A DNA stretch of 64,000 nucleotides from Streptomyces sp. I6 (GCA_003725745.1 RHDP01000001.1:6861501-6925500), one strand, 5' to 3'. Positions 1 through 9,800 are shown, counted from the first letter of the stretch. Numbers and translations are program-made. The notes: a model not told the origin generated them from the sequence alone.

Positions 1-249
1 CGCGGCGAGTGCCGTTTCCTTCAGACGCCGGCGCGAGGCCACCAGCCCCCGTTCGACGGCCCAGGAGGTGGCCAGTACTTCCACATCACCCGCGATGTAC
101 GACCTGGCATCTTGGCCGTCGAGCGCTGCAGCGGTCAGATCGGCAGTCAGTTCCTCGGCCATCTCCGAGGCTGTCCCTTCGTCGACCCCGAGCCGACGCC
201 AGGTCTTCCGGGCCTGGGAGGTGATGTCCTGGATGACTTGCGCACTCAA
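1..249 (-). CDS. PadR-linked small protein, 3' end outside the window
   Basis: An 83-codon open frame starts with TTG at 249 and runs off the left edge. The TTG overlaps the TGA stop of the upstream PadR gene by three bases, so the two are translationally coupled. The product begins SAQVIQDITSQARKTW and is rich in charged and alanine residues with no membrane segment in the visible part. Many PadR genes are followed by a partner protein (for example DUF1700/HAAS-type). I infer this kind of role from position but do not recognise the family. An ATG further in is possible, but the overlap favours TTG. Confidence 0.55.
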   Translation of the reverse strand, partial: MSAQVIQDITSQARKTWRRLGVDEGTASEMAEELTADLTAAALDGQDARSYIAGDVEVLATSWAVERGLVASRRRLKETALAA

Positions 250-598
250 TGTTCTGATTCCTTGTGTGTGACGGGCTTGACTATGGAGCCGACACTCGCG
301 GTGAAAGCGCTCCAGTCGTGACTCCAGGATCGAAGCAGCTGCGAACCGGCTTCGCTCGGCCTGTAGTAGGTCCGCGCGGGACCGCCGCCCCCGCGCGACG
401 CTCCACCTCGACCAGGCCGCGTTTGCGCAACCGTGCCAGTGCCGGATAGATCGATCCGTCGGCGACGTCCAGACCTGCCTCACCGAGCCGGACGGTCATC
501 TCGTATCCATAGACCGGGGCCTGCGCCATCAGGGCCAACAGGCACATGTCCAGCACACCGCGAAGCCACTGGGCACGTGGAACCGACGTCTCCTCCAT
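246..598 (-). CDS. PadR family transcriptional regulator (frameshifted)
   Basis: This is a winged-helix repressor of the PadR family, which usually controls transporters or a neighbouring membrane partner. Residues 1-60 show the family pattern LDMCLLALMAQAPVYGYEMT and DGSIYPALARLRKRGLV. The ATG at 598 is preceded by AAGG at a suitable distance. Near 385-395 the frame breaks at a G run. Adding one G continues the protein as GGPARTYYRPSEAG to the TGA at 246, giving 117 residues, a normal PadR length. Read literally, the frame instead ends at 281 with an unrelated tail. I regard this as one gene with a one-base loss. The downstream gene is coupled to its restored stop. Confidence 0.75.
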
Positions 599-780
599 GG
601 GCAGTACCTTACACAGCATGATTCATGCACCGCAAGCTAGTTATCCGTGGATCGCGATCACGCGTCCCGAGAAACTGTCGTTCATGATCGCCAAGCTGCG
701 GCGGAGTGTCACGCCGGGCCCGGCACCGTGATATTGGGCCTGCCCCGTTTCATCCTCACTCCGAGTCGGGGCGGTTCAGG

Positions 781-1694
781 TCACGCTTCTGACGAAGTGC
801 TGGGCCTCGATGGCCCACTGGCCGCGCACGCAGCCGGTGAGGACGGCGGTGTCGGCGATGGTGGACGGGGCGGGGTGATGCCGAGTTCGGCGTCCGCGTG
901 GATCTTTCCGTCGCCGCGTCCGGGGGTGTACCGCTCGACGAGCAGGGCCCGGGTGGCGTGCGGGAAGTTCACCTGCCCCGGCGTGAGGGGCTGCACGCGC
1001 ACGATGCGGATCTCGTGGCGGCCTGCGTTGGTCTCCTCGGTGCGGTGCACGGTGATGTGCGTATTGGAGGTCTCGTCCCAGTCGAGCGCGTCCAGTTGGG
1101 CGGACAGGACGGTGCTGAGGTGTACCGTCTCGTGCGGTTTGTGGCGCATCTCGCGCTGGGCGAGCATCACGCCCGGGGCGACCTGGTAGACGCCGAGCAG
1201 GTGGAGCTGCAGGCCCTCGCTGTCGCGGGCTCCGCGTACCGTCTTGCCGTCCGCGGCCGGCTGCAGCACGGGCGGGTCTCCGGCGGCGCCGGCCAGTGGG
1301 TCGGCGGTGTGGGCCTGCACGAAGACGCCGACGGCGGCGTCCAGAGCATCGGCGTCCACCCGGGCGAGCGCGCGGTTGAGAGTCGTGGTCACCGGCAGTC
1401 TTTTCCGGGGAGCCGTCGGGGACTTCGAGCGCGGCGAGGGGTGCCGGCGCCCTGGCCGCTCGCCCAGTGGATCACTCAGCGCACCGAGCGCACCCCGCAC
1501 AGCGTGGCGCAGGCGACGAGGCCGCGCAGCATCGGCCAGGCGTACGTGACCAGGTGCGATGTGCGCGGGTCGGGGACGGCCCGGACCGCCTCCAGCAGCG
1601 ACGGCAGTCGCTCGGAGGTGCACAGCTCCTCAAGAACGAGGCCGTGTTGATCGGCGAGTTGGCGCGGCGTGGGCAGGGTCGGGCAGGATGGCAT
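781..1694 (-). pseudogene. ISAs1 family transposase remnant
   Basis: Three reading frames must be joined to follow this DDE transposase. The N-terminal part (1694-1476) has DPRTSHLV and RGLVACATLCGVRS. The centre has VTTTLNRALARVDADALD and ADGKTVRGARD. The last part, around 783-870, reads TAVLTGCVRGQWAIEAQHF in a third frame. It stops before the usual C-terminal RDVTxREDAS block, so the element is truncated as well as frameshifted. No terminal repeats were identified. It lies between the PadR genes and the lipase and is inactive debris. Confidence 0.75.
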
Positions 1695-1856
1695 GCGGGT
1701 GCGGCCTTCACGATCATGCGAGTGGAATCACGTGATCATGGACGGTCGCGCCCTTCGCCGTTCACCCGACCCCCTGTCCAAGATCCGAGCACGCATCACG
1801 CCTGCCACACCCGCTGACCAGCCCCATTTCACCCTCAAGCACAGGATGAAAGAGGA

Positions 1857-2699
1857 TCAGTAGGAATTCTTACGCATATAGGCACTGACGGTTGGGAGGT
1901 AGCCGATGCGCTGACCTGTCACATTCGGGTGAAATGAAGCGAAGCTGGGCTCGACTTCTGCGTTAATCCATTCCGGGACGCCCCTGCGCGCGCACACCCC
2001 GTGGCCGGCGAAAGGAAGACGCGCATCGGCGAATGCGAAACCTTGCTTATTGCCGGTCTTCCGGATCAGATCGTCCAACTGGTCCGTAACAGCATTGAAC
2101 TTAGCCCGTCGCGCCGGAGTGCCAACCATGCACGTCGGCGTGCCGATTTCGACCACGTGAGGGTATCCCGCAAGCACGACACGGGATTCAGGAGCGGCCG
2201 AGTCAATAGCTTGGTAGAGTCGCTGTAGTTTTTCGGGCAGTTCGTTCTGCAAAATGTGTTCTGCTTGGTCAATTGCCTGATCGCAGGCTGCATCAGTACT
2301 GGCGGGAAGCAAGCAGGACTGGACCGTCCGGCTGAAATCCAGGTCATCCCCTCCGACGGTGAGAGTCACTAGCGTGGTCGCCCGTGACATTCGGGGCACC
2401 TGACTCTGCAGCACGTCAGTAGCCGTCGCACCGCTGCATGCCAGAAACTGGAACTCTTTCGGGCCGTGCGCCGCGGCCCAGAGAGACGCGTAGGAACGCG
2501 AGCTACGGAGACATTCGCTGCTGGACGGGATGTATGATCCGGCTCCGACGCCAGATGCGTATGAGTCGCCGAGTGCGGCGTAGTGCGCCTCACTTTCCCC
2601 TGCATGCCCGGACGCTTCGTCATGAGCAGGTGATGCGCCCAGCGTAAGGGCGAGGGTAAGGGTAAGAATCACGACGGGCTTGGGTGCGAAGACTTTCAC
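1857..2699 (-). CDS. Secreted SGNH/GDSL hydrolase (lipase/esterase)
   Basis: This 280-residue protein starts with a Sec signal peptide (basic start, hydrophobic stretch about residues 8-24, ASPA near the cleavage point). Block I is GDSYASG with the nucleophile Ser. LACSGATATD follows, then GGDDLDF where family members usually have GGND, and block V is SFHPNVTGQ supplying the catalytic Asp/His. This is the pattern of extracellular Streptomyces SGNH lipases that hydrolyse ester bonds in lipids. The length is typical and the frame intact. Base composition is less GC-rich than the neighbours, so it may have been acquired separately. It stands alone, with a long noncoding region upstream. Confidence 0.85.
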   Translation of the reverse strand: MKVFAPKPVVILTLTLALTLGASPAHDEASGHAGESEAHYAALGDSYASGVGAGSYIPSSSECLRSSRSYASLWAAAHGPKEFQFLACSGATATDVLQSQVPRMSRATTLVTLTVGGDDLDFSRTVQSCLLPASTDAACDQAIDQAEHILQNELPEKLQRLYQAIDSAAPESRVVLAGYPHVVEIGTPTCMVGTPARRAKFNAVTDQLDDLIRKTGNKQGFAFADARLPFAGHGVCARRGVPEWINAEVEPSFASFHPNVTGQRIGYLPTVSAYMRKNSY

Positions 2700-3320
2700 G
2701 AGCGCTCCACCTTTGCGGTGACGGAAGCTTTTATTGGCTACCGGGGCAACACTTTAGGAAGGTGTTTCCGCTCTAAAGGCGCCGACGATTACCACACCAG
2801 TCGGATTAGTCGACGATTCGGGCAACCTCCAGTCTCGCGACTTAGCGATCGCGAGGTGAAGTCCATGCGTTCAGCCGTTTGCCAGACGTGTCGGTTGGAT
2901 TCTCGAGCCACTGTTTACTGTCCCCGAAATCCCCGACAGGGCGTGGCGACACGGTGTCCCACTGTGCTGTCGAATCTCCTGTGGGACAGACCTTGAGTTG
3001 CAGCATCGCGGCAGCACTTACCGTGTTCTCCCGCAAAGAACCAACCTCTGCTTCAAGGTGTACCACATTCGCCCTTCATCTTCCCTGTGACCAGTGAAGG
3101 GTGCGTTGCTTCTTGAGTGATGGGTGGGTGGCTGCGGTCGCGCCGCGAGGGCGAGTTGTCCCTGGCAGCGGGCGGCGTGGGTGCGCAGGCAGGGCTCGTG
3201 CGTTCTCGGGTTGCGAGACGTCCTGAACTGCCGGGTGAGGATGAGTTGTCGGGGTGTGGGCAGGTGATCTACTGAAGGAAGCGGTTCGTGATGATGGAGG
3301 TGTCTGACGCCTCACCACAG
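2700..3320. other. Noncoding region upstream of the lipase
   Basis: About 620 bases lie between the lipase start and the next transposase fragment. The part up to about 3080 is lower in GC than the rest of the window and probably carries the lipase promoter. The part from 3080 to 3320 is GC-rich and probably belongs to the end of the adjacent IS. I see no open frame with convincing protein character here. Confidence 0.4.
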
Positions 3321-3830
3321 CGAACCGCTTCTGGATGCCATCCTTGCTGATCGCCGCTGTGTCCCGCCACGTCCACCACGATGCGGGCTCCATCTCCGAC
3401 GATCCCGACCGCCTGCTGGACCTCGCCGACGTCCTCGACGCGCTGACTGATCCGCGCCGTCGGCAGGGCCGCCGTTACCGACTCGCCCCGATCCTCGCGC
3501 GGTGCACGATCGCCGTACTCGCCGGCGCCACCACCCTCGCCGCCATCGAGCGGCGTGCCGCCTACCTGCCCGACGAGTTCCGACACCGCCTGGGACTGCG
3601 GGCCGCACCACGGGTGACCACGCTTGGCCGGCTCTTGGCACGTGTGGACGGTGACGCAGTGGACGCGGCAGTGGGGCGTGGCTCGCGGCACACTGCAGCC
3701 GCCCTGACCAGGACGAAGGACTGTGCGCAATCGCCGTCGACGGCAAGAGCCTGCGCGGCTCGCGCACCGCGGCGACCAGGACGGTGCACCTGCTGTCGGC
3801 CGTCACCCACGGCGAACGCGTGCGCCTTCG
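3320..3830 (+). pseudogene. ISAs1 family transposase, N-terminal half
   Basis: From 3335 the frame encodes a transposase N-terminus (LADVLDALTDPRRRQGRRYR, then AIERRAAYLPDEFRHRLGL and TTLGRLLARVDGDAVDAAVG). After a frame change near 3700 it continues as CAIAVDGKSLRGSRTA, the first DDE block. It then stops abruptly at about 3820-3830, where adenylation-domain sequence begins. The catalytic C-terminal half is missing. The junction shows an IS-mediated rearrangement that removed most of the NRPS gene downstream. Confidence 0.7.
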
Positions 3831-4394
3831 TCGTACCCGAGAGGAAGGCCGTTCCGGCCTTCGACGAGTCTGCCGCGCGCGCGGAACTCAGGCGATCCCT
3901 GCCCCCGCACCTGCTGCCGGCGATCGTCCGCGCGGTTGCCGCGTTTTGGGAGACAGCCAGCGGCAAGACCGACCGCAATGCGCTCCCCAACCCCTTCGAC
4001 GAGTCCCAACGGCCTCGGCACGCGGACGCCCCGCGGTCGGCGGCCGGCGCCGCGTGGGCGGCCCTCCCGGAGGCCGAGCCCGCACCGGGAACGCACACCC
4101 CGGTATCGGGGACTCCTGTCCCCGGCGGCGATTCCGCCCCCCGGCCTCGATGTGACCGAGACGACGGCCGGGATCTGGGCCCGTGTTCTGCGGTGTGACG
4201 CCGCGAACCTCGGTCCGTCGTTCGACTTCCACGAGCTGGGCGGCGATTCACTCGCGGTCCTGGAGATGCTGAGCGCACTCGGCGAAGAGCTGCTCGAGCG
4301 CCGCTCGGAGCGCGCTTTCCTGTCCCGGCTCGGGCCGCTGAGCGAGAACCTGACGCTGGGCCGGGTCGTCGAGGCACGGCGGAGCGCGCTGTGA
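3815..4394 (+). pseudogene. NRPS adenylation (C-terminal end)-carrier fragment
   Basis: The first part encodes the last stretch of an amino-acid adenylation domain: AFVVPERKAVPAFDES, LRRSLPPHLLPA and the A10-type motif TASGKTDRNALP, whose Lys normally contacts the adenylate. After a frame change near 4100-4140 comes a peptidyl carrier domain with FHELGGDSLAVLEML, where the Ser would carry phosphopantetheine. All upstream NRPS sequence has been replaced by the transposase fragment, so no active enzyme is expected. The carrier stop (TGA at 4392) overlaps the GTG start of the formyltransferase, showing the two were one operon. Confidence 0.7.
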
Positions 4395-5071
4395 TCTTCG
4401 TCGGGGAGGGCGCGCTGCTGTGGCGCGCCGTACGGCACACGCTCGACGGCGGCCTGCCGGTGGACCTGGTCTGCGGCCCGTCCACCGGCGTGCCCGCGGT
4501 TCGGCCCGACGCTCCCTTCCTCGAGGTGACGGACGTCAACACCGCTGCCGCCGAACTGGCCGCCGCGGGCACGGACGGTATCGTCTGGTCGCTGAACAAC
4601 CGGATGATCTTCCGATCTCTCCTGCTGTCCGGCGGGCTGCGCGTGCTGAACATCCACCACGGCCCACTCCCCGCCTACCGCGGGCTGCCCGAAGTGGCCC
4701 TGGTCCACGCGATGCTGCACGGAGAGCGGGAGTTCGGCGCGACACTCCACCAGGTGGAGGAAGGCGTTGACACCGGTCCCCGACTCGCGGCCGACCACTA
4801 CCCGATCGGACCCGACGAACCCTTCCAGGTGGTGCTGCGCCGCGGACTGGAGACCTGCCACCGGCTGTTCGAGCGCTGCCTTCCCCTCGTCGCAGCCGAT
4901 CCCGACTGGACCGGTGAGCCCACCCTTGCGTCCACCGGTCCGGGCCGCTACTTCGGCCGCGAGGCCCTGGCCCGGCTGGACCAGTACCGCGGCGATCCGG
5001 GTTTCGCCCGGGCCACGAACCCCGGATTCTCTGCCGGGTACTTCCCGGAGTTCGTGGCCGCCCTGCGGTGA
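4391..5071 (+). CDS. Formyltransferase-fold protein (N10-formyl-THF type)
   Basis: This 226-residue protein has the catalytic signature of formyltransferases: Asn and His in NIHHGPLPAYRG and Asp in EEGVDTGPRL, which together transfer a formyl group from N10-formyltetrahydrofolate to an amine. It is shorter than methionyl-tRNA formyltransferase (about 310) and lacks that enzyme's C-terminal domain. With an upstream NRPS adenylation-carrier piece, a role in formylating an amino-acid building block (as with N5-hydroxyornithine in hydroxamate siderophores) is more likely than initiator tRNA. The GTG start overlaps the carrier stop by four bases. The frame is intact, but the pathway around it has been destroyed. 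Confidence 0.75.
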   Translation: MIFVGEGALLWRAVRHTLDGGLPVDLVCGPSTGVPAVRPDAPFLEVTDVNTAAAELAAAGTDGIVWSLNNRMIFRSLLLSGGLRVLNIHHGPLPAYRGLPEVALVHAMLHGEREFGATLHQVEEGVDTGPRLAADHYPIGPDEPFQVVLRRGLETCHRLFERCLPLVAADPDWTGEPTLASTGPGRYFGREALARLDQYRGDPGFARATNPGFSAGYFPEFVAALR

Positions 5072-5330
5072 GGAGAGCCCCGCCCCGCGCACCCGCCCCG
5101 CGCACCCGCCCCGCGAACAGCGACCGACCTGCCCACCCGCGTCCCCACCCGCATCGCGAGGAGCCCCCGAGGCGGTCGTGCCGGTCGGGTCGGCACCCGC
5201 ACGGCGACTGCCCCGACCGACCGGCACCTGCCGAGGGCCGGGCGCCTTCTCGGGCCGGGGCGGCAACGACCCCGCTCAGCGCCCACAGGCCGTGACCCGG
5301 CGTCCAGGGCCGGTTCCCACCCCGTCCCGG

Positions 5331-6746
5331 TCATCCCATCGACTCGAGCGTCCGGTCCTTGCCTTCCTGCACCAGAAAGATCACGAACGGGATCGACGCC
5401 ACCGCGAAGAAGGCATACCCCGCATAGGTGGCGGACAGGTTCCACTCGGACAGCACCGGAAAGGTCACGGTGACGACCCAGTTCGCGATCCACTGCGCGG
5501 CCACGCCCACGGCGAGGGCGATCGCCCTGATCCGGTTGGGGAACATCTCGCTGAGCAGCACCCAGACGACCACACCCCAGGAGAACGCGAAACACAGGAC
5601 GAAGAAGTGTGCCGCGATCAGCGCGGCGACGGCCGGACCGGTCGGCAGGCGCGAGCCGTCCTCGGCGAGGAAGGAGAAGGACCAGGCCAGGACGGAAAGC
5701 CCGATCGCCATGCCGACGGACCCCGCGACGGCCAGCGGCTTGCGCCCGACCTTGTCGACCAGGGCCATGGCGATCAGCGTCCCGACGATGTTGATGACCG
5801 ACGTGGAGAGGCTGATCAGCAGGGAGCCGCTCTCGTCGATACCCACCGACTCCCACAGCACGGAGGAATAGTAGAAGATGACATTGATCCCGAAGAGCTG
5901 CTGGAGAACGGAGGCGCCCATACCCACCCACACCACGGGCATCAGCCCCAGGGCGCCGTTACGCAGGTCCCTCAGACGCGGCTTCCGATCGGTCTGCATC
6001 ACACGTCGGATGTCGGCGATCCGGGCGGAGAGATCGACACTAGAGCCCTCGAGCCTCTGCAGAACGGCCCGTGCGTGGTCCTCGCGGCCTGCGGCGATCA
6101 GATAGCGGGGTGACTCCGGCAGGACCAGAGTCGCCAGACCGTAGAGCACCGCCGGTGCCGCTTCGACGGCCAGCATCCACTGCCATGCCTGGGCCGACCC
6201 GAGCTGCCCCTCGGAGGAGCCGCCGGCCGCCGTGGCGATGACGTAGTTGGCGAGCTGGGACGTGGCGATGCCCAGCACGATCGCCAGTTGCTGAAAAGAC
6301 GTCAGCCGACCCCGCAGGGCAGGCGGCGCGATCTCCGCGATGTAGCCCGGTGCCACGGCGGAGGCCAGGCCGATCGCCACCCCGCCCACGATCCGCCAGC
6401 CGGTCAGCACCTCGATGCTCACGGGAATCGCCGATCCCACACCGCTCAGCGCGAAGAGCACCGCCGAGATCCGCATGACTCTCAGACGCCCCATCCGGTC
6501 GGCACCCCACCCCGCCGCCACCGAACCCGCCGCCGCGCCCAGCAGCGCCGATGAGACGGTGACCCCCGTCTCGGCCGCCCCCACGGCGAAGTGCTCCCGG
6601 ATTCCGGTGATGGCCCCGTTGATGACCGCACTGTCGTACCCGAAGAGGAAACCGCCGAGCGCCGCGCCCGCCGCGACGAGTGTGAGATGGAACCCCGGGG
6701 GGCTGTCGCCGCTTCGCTCCGAGGCCCGAGTGTCGCGCACCAGCAT
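5331..6746 (-). CDS. Sugar porter family MFS transporter
   Basis: A proton-coupled sugar transporter of the major facilitator superfamily with twelve predicted membrane segments. Signatures in order are GGFLFGYDSAVINGA in helix 1, GWGADRMGRLRVM (GADxxGRR-like loop 2-3), LPESPRYL after helix 6, LQQLFGINVIFYYSS in helix 7, and VDKVGRKPL. The PESPR and QQxxGIN motifs are diagnostic of sugar porters. I chose the ATG at 6746 because GGAAG lies seven bases upstream; an in-frame ATG at 6785 has no such site. The gene is single and intact, about 471 residues. A much longer frame reading upstream to 8264 is antisense to the hydrolase and not real. The substrate cannot be told from sequence. Confidence 0.85.
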   Translation of the reverse strand: MLVRDTRASERSGDSPPGFHLTLVAAGAALGGFLFGYDSAVINGAITGIREHFAVGAAETGVTVSSALLGAAAGSVAAGWGADRMGRLRVMRISAVLFALSGVGSAIPVSIEVLTGWRIVGGVAIGLASAVAPGYIAEIAPPALRGRLTSFQQLAIVLGIATSQLANYVIATAAGGSSEGQLGSAQAWQWMLAVEAAPAVLYGLATLVLPESPRYLIAAGREDHARAVLQRLEGSSVDLSARIADIRRVMQTDRKPRLRDLRNGALGLMPVVWVGMGASVLQQLFGINVIFYYSSVLWESVGIDESGSLLISLSTSVINIVGTLIAMALVDKVGRKPLAVAGSVGMAIGLSVLAWSFSFLAEDGSRLPTGPAVAALIAAHFFVLCFAFSWGVVVWVLLSEMFPNRIRAIALAVGVAAQWIANWVVTVTFPVLSEWNLSATYAGYAFFAVASIPFVIFLVQEGKDRTLESMG

Positions 6747-7055
6747 CCCCATTCTTCCGTTTGTGTCGATTTCGCCCCCTAGCATCCAGGACACCCACCA
6801 CCTGTCGGCCGCACCGCGCCGTCGATCACCGCCCACGAGGCCGGGGCGGCTGCGCCGCGGCGGCCGCCCCCGAGCGCGCCGGGCCGCGGAGGACCTCGGG
6901 AGCTGCGTCCTTTTGATCACCGCGGATCGACTTGTAGGTTCACTTTGCAGGTCCGCTGCTTTGGACTTCCTCACGATCCAACCGGTCGGTATGTTCGAGG
7001 CGACCGGCCGGTGCACGACGGCCGTACCAGGGGCACGAGCAACCAGGGAGGACTC
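6747..7055. promoter_or_regulatory. Divergent promoter region, sugar porter / hydrolase
   Basis: About 310 bases separate the two divergent genes. Around 6978-7015 there are related copies of ACCGG(T/C)CGG separated by TATGTTCGAGGCG, which look like half sites for a repressor. No regulator gene is adjacent. The remainder is GC-rich without an obvious open frame. Confidence 0.3.
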
Positions 7056-8222
7056 ATGGCCGAAACCGGGATACACATACAGGGTCACTGCGACACGCGG
7101 TTCGCCGCGGTGCGCGCCGCCTTCGAGGAGAACTTCGTCCAGCGCGGCGAACTCGGCGCGGCCGTCGCCGTCCGGGTGGGCGGGCGGACGGTCGTCGACC
7201 TGTGGGGCGGCTGGGCGGACGCGGCGGGCACCCGGCCATGGGAGCGGGACACCCTGGTCAACGTCTGGTCGACGACGAAGGGGCCGGTCGCCCTGTGCGT
7301 GCACATCCTCGCCGACCGGGGGCTGCTGGACCTGGACGCCCCCGTCGCCACCTATTGGCCGGAGTTCGCGGCCGCGGGGAAGGAGTCGGTCCTCGTCCGC
7401 CATCTGCTGTCGCACCGCTCCGGCCTCGCCGGACTCCGCGAGCCCCACACGTTCGCCGAACTCTGCGACTGGGAGCTGACGGTGGCGCGGCTGGCCGCGA
7501 CCGAACCGTGGTGGGAGCCGGGAACGAGGTCGGGCTATCACGCGTTGACGTTCGGCTTCCTGGTCGGCGAGGTCGTGCGGCGTGTCACGGGCCTGCTGCC
7601 CGGCGCGTTCCTGCGCGAGGCGGTGACGGGGCCGCATGGTGTCGACTTCGCCGTGGGACTGCCGGAGAAGGACCACCACCGCGCAGCCGAGCTGGTTCAC
7701 GCGCCCTCCTCGTCCACCGGTGGACAGGCCGCGATGTTCTCGGAGTTGGACCCGGTAACGCTGGCGGCCGCGGCCAATCCGGTCGTGGGCGCGGCTGAGG
7801 CGAACGGCCCGCGGTGGCGGGCCGCCGAGATCCCCGCAGCCAACGGTCACGGTACGGCCCGCGCGGTCGCCGAGCTGTACGGGATCGTCGCCTCGGGCGG
7901 TGTGCTCGGCGACAGCCGGGTGCTGTCGATCGCCGCCGCCGAGCGGGTCCGCGAAGGCCAGGGGCCCTGTCGGGACCTCGTCCTCGGCGCGGGCTTCGAC
8001 CATGACACGGAAATCGCGCTCGGGCTGTGGCTGAGCGGTTCCAACAGATCGTACGGACCGAACCCCCGCGCAATCGGCCACGACGGCTTCGGCGGCTCCT
8101 TCGGGCTCGCGGACCCGGAGACGGAACTGTCCATGGGGTACGTCATGAACCGCATGGGCCCCCGGATCGCCGACGACCCGCGCAAGACGGCGCTGATCGA
8201 GGCGGTGTACCGGGCCCTGTGA
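7056..8222 (+). CDS. Serine hydrolase, class C beta-lactamase fold
   Basis: This 388-residue enzyme belongs to the beta-lactamase/esterase (EstB, PF00144) family. The SxxK motif is STTK (about residues 76-79), followed by LLSHRSGL. SGYHALTFG sits at the second motif, where Tyr would act as base. GHDGFGGSFG near the C-terminus replaces the KTG box. There is no signal peptide, so a cytoplasmic esterase or lactone/amide hydrolase is more likely than antibiotic resistance. The start is fixed by GGGAGGA five bases before the ATG; longer versions begin upstream of this site. It is divergent from the sugar porter, with a 309 bp region between them. Confidence 0.85.
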   Translation: MAETGIHIQGHCDTRFAAVRAAFEENFVQRGELGAAVAVRVGGRTVVDLWGGWADAAGTRPWERDTLVNVWSTTKGPVALCVHILADRGLLDLDAPVATYWPEFAAAGKESVLVRHLLSHRSGLAGLREPHTFAELCDWELTVARLAATEPWWEPGTRSGYHALTFGFLVGEVVRRVTGLLPGAFLREAVTGPHGVDFAVGLPEKDHHRAAELVHAPSSSTGGQAAMFSELDPVTLAAAANPVVGAAEANGPRWRAAEIPAANGHGTARAVAELYGIVASGGVLGDSRVLSIAAAERVREGQGPCRDLVLGAGFDHDTEIALGLWLSGSNRSYGPNPRAIGHDGFGGSFGLADPETELSMGYVMNRMGPRIADDPRKTALIEAVYRAL

Positions 8223-8309
8223 GAGACGGCAGGTGCCCCCGTGCCCGGTGACCCAGTGCCGCATCAGGCGACGTTCGCCCCGGTGAATCGCTGCGTTGCC
8301 GCATCAACC

Positions 8310-8760
8310 GGGTAGGCCCATGGCGAGGCCGATCCGGCGCCTATCTCGAGGCTTGGCAGGCCGACCCCACATCTCTCTCGAACATCCCCGAGGCCGCTCT
8401 GTGGGGGCTGATGCTGGAGGACGACGGCCGGGTCCGGAAGCTGGGCAGCCACGGCGTGCGCTGGCGGGGCCGGGATTACCTCGGTGCGTGGATGGCCGGC
8501 CAGGCAGGCCGCCACGTCCGGATCCGGCACATGTCCCACCACGGCCATGAGATCGGGGTCTGCGACCTTGCCGGCCGTCACCTGGGCTCCGCCCATCTCG
8601 CCGACGCCGCCACGCCTGAGCAACTCGACGAGCTGCGCCGCACCCGCACCGTGCGGGCCCGCCGCCTGCGCGAGGAGGCCAAGAAGGCGGAGGCCCTGCG
8701 CCGCCGGCGCTTCGCCCCGGCTACGACTCACACGCGTGCGGATCCCGTCTTTCAGGCGGC
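8310..8760 (+). pseudogene. Mu-type transposase C-terminal fragment
   Basis: An open frame with no proper start reads GAYLEAWQADPTSLSNIPEA, then LMLEDDGRVRKLGSHGVRW, RIRHMSHHGHEIGVCD and an Arg-rich end (RRLREEAKKAEALRRRRF). This matches the Mu transposase C-terminal beta-barrel domain found in Tn7/Tn552-like transposases of actinomycetes. The integrase core that should precede it is absent, so this is a remnant. Confidence 0.6.
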
Positions 8761-9130
8761 ATCTGACATGTTGTCGGCGTTCTATCCTTCGGGCACTCAT
8801 GAGGATGCAGTGCCGAATCCCGCGGGTTCTGGTCAAACGACAAGATGGTGTCCCGCCGAGTGGTGTAACAGCGATCTACGCATAGCCCCTGGTCAAGGCG
8901 CGGATCGGGGCGGCCGCACCCAAACGCTTCTGACAGTATTTCAGCAATAGGGGCCGCGAGCCGTCCGCCGCGTTCTTGGTCGCGATGTAGCCCGAGGTCA
9001 GCCGGATGAGGTGCGCGGCAGCTGACATCGACACTGACTGCCCATCAGGCACAGGGTGATCGCGGACGGGCCGATTGTGGCCGCGACCTGCGCTGTTCAC
9101 CTTGATCCCGCTACACCACATGAGCGGACA
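8761..9130. other. Unassigned stretch between transposase fragments
   Basis: About 370 bases between two transposase remnants. A minus-strand frame (8876-9175) contains MSAAAHLIRLTSGYIATKN, which looks protein-like. I cannot assign a family, and it has no clear start or ribosome binding site. It is probably a fragment of a mobile-element or host gene cut on both sides. Confidence 0.3.
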
Positions 9131-9134
9131 CGAC

Positions 9135-9447
9135 CAACGACAAGCTGAAGAGTTACGGGATCGCCCACCGCGCACTCATGGCCTTCGACGGGCACCGCTC
9201 CCACAAGGGGCTGAACAACCGGGCCGAGAACAGCCACCAGCCGACGCGACAGCGGGAACGCGCGATGAAGTACTTGCGCTCACCCGCCGCGGCCCAGCGG
9301 TTCCTGTCCGCGTTCAGCGGCATCTCGCCTCATTTCCGGCCCCGACGGAATCTTCTGACCGCCGCTCGGTACCGATTCGAGATAACCCTCCGCTCCACCC
9401 TCTTGGAGGGCATCACCGAAGCGGCCGGCCGGCCCGCCGCGCTCTGA
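9135..9447 (+). pseudogene. IS6 family transposase, C-terminal fragment
   Basis: The frame reads TNDKLKSYGIAHRALM, LNNRAENSHQPTRQRERAM and LSAFSGISPHFRPRRNLL. NRAENSHQPTRxRER contains the last catalytic Glu of IS6-type DDE transposases. Everything N-terminal to TNDKL is missing. A related N-terminal piece lies in the opposite direction at 10.84-11.10 kb. Confidence 0.75.
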
Positions 9448-9519
9448 CCCGGGAGCCGAAACCGGGCCCCACCACACCCCGACACACCGTCAGACGATCA
9501 CCCACACGACAACGTGACA

Positions 9520-9800
9520 GCACCACCCCCACTACTGCACCTCGGGGACCGCACCGCCCTCGCGGACGTCGCCGCGGCGGCCGGCCTCGACCGCGACGCC
9601 GCACTGGCCTTCCTCGCCTCCCAGGAGGGCACCGACGAGGTCCGCGCCGAGCCGGCCCAGGCGGTGGACGTGGGTGTCACCGCCGTGCCGACCTTCATCT
9701 TCGATCGCAAGGTCGTGCTCCAGGGAGCGCAGAGCCCGAAACTGATCCTCGAACTCTCACCAAGGTCGCCGAGGGAACGATCTCGGCCTCCACCGTCTGG
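9520..9800 (+). pseudogene. DsbA/FrnE-type oxidoreductase, C-terminal fragment
   Basis: The sequence reads LADVAAAAGLDRDAALAFL and VGVTAVPTFIFDRKVVLQGA, the C-terminal part of a thioredoxin-fold DsbA/FrnE family protein (the cis-Pro is in VPTFIF). The N-terminal CxxC region is absent. The end is shifted: one added base after LILE would give ALTKVAEGTIS in another frame. It is a truncated relic just upstream of the intact oxidoreductase. Confidence 0.6.

Noticed and set aside
4391-5071. Methionyl-tRNA formyltransferase
   Set aside because: Too short, lacks the C-terminal tRNA-binding domain, and is coupled to an NRPS carrier domain.
3803-5266. Long minus-strand frame opposite the NRPS fragment and formyltransferase
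   Set aside because: Shadow of plus-strand genes with clear motifs; no recognisable domain or ribosome binding site.
5331-8264. A 977-codon minus-strand frame spanning the sugar porter and more
   Set aside because: Only the first half (from about 6746) has transporter sequence. The upstream part is antisense to the serine hydrolase, with Arg/Gly-rich shadow composition.
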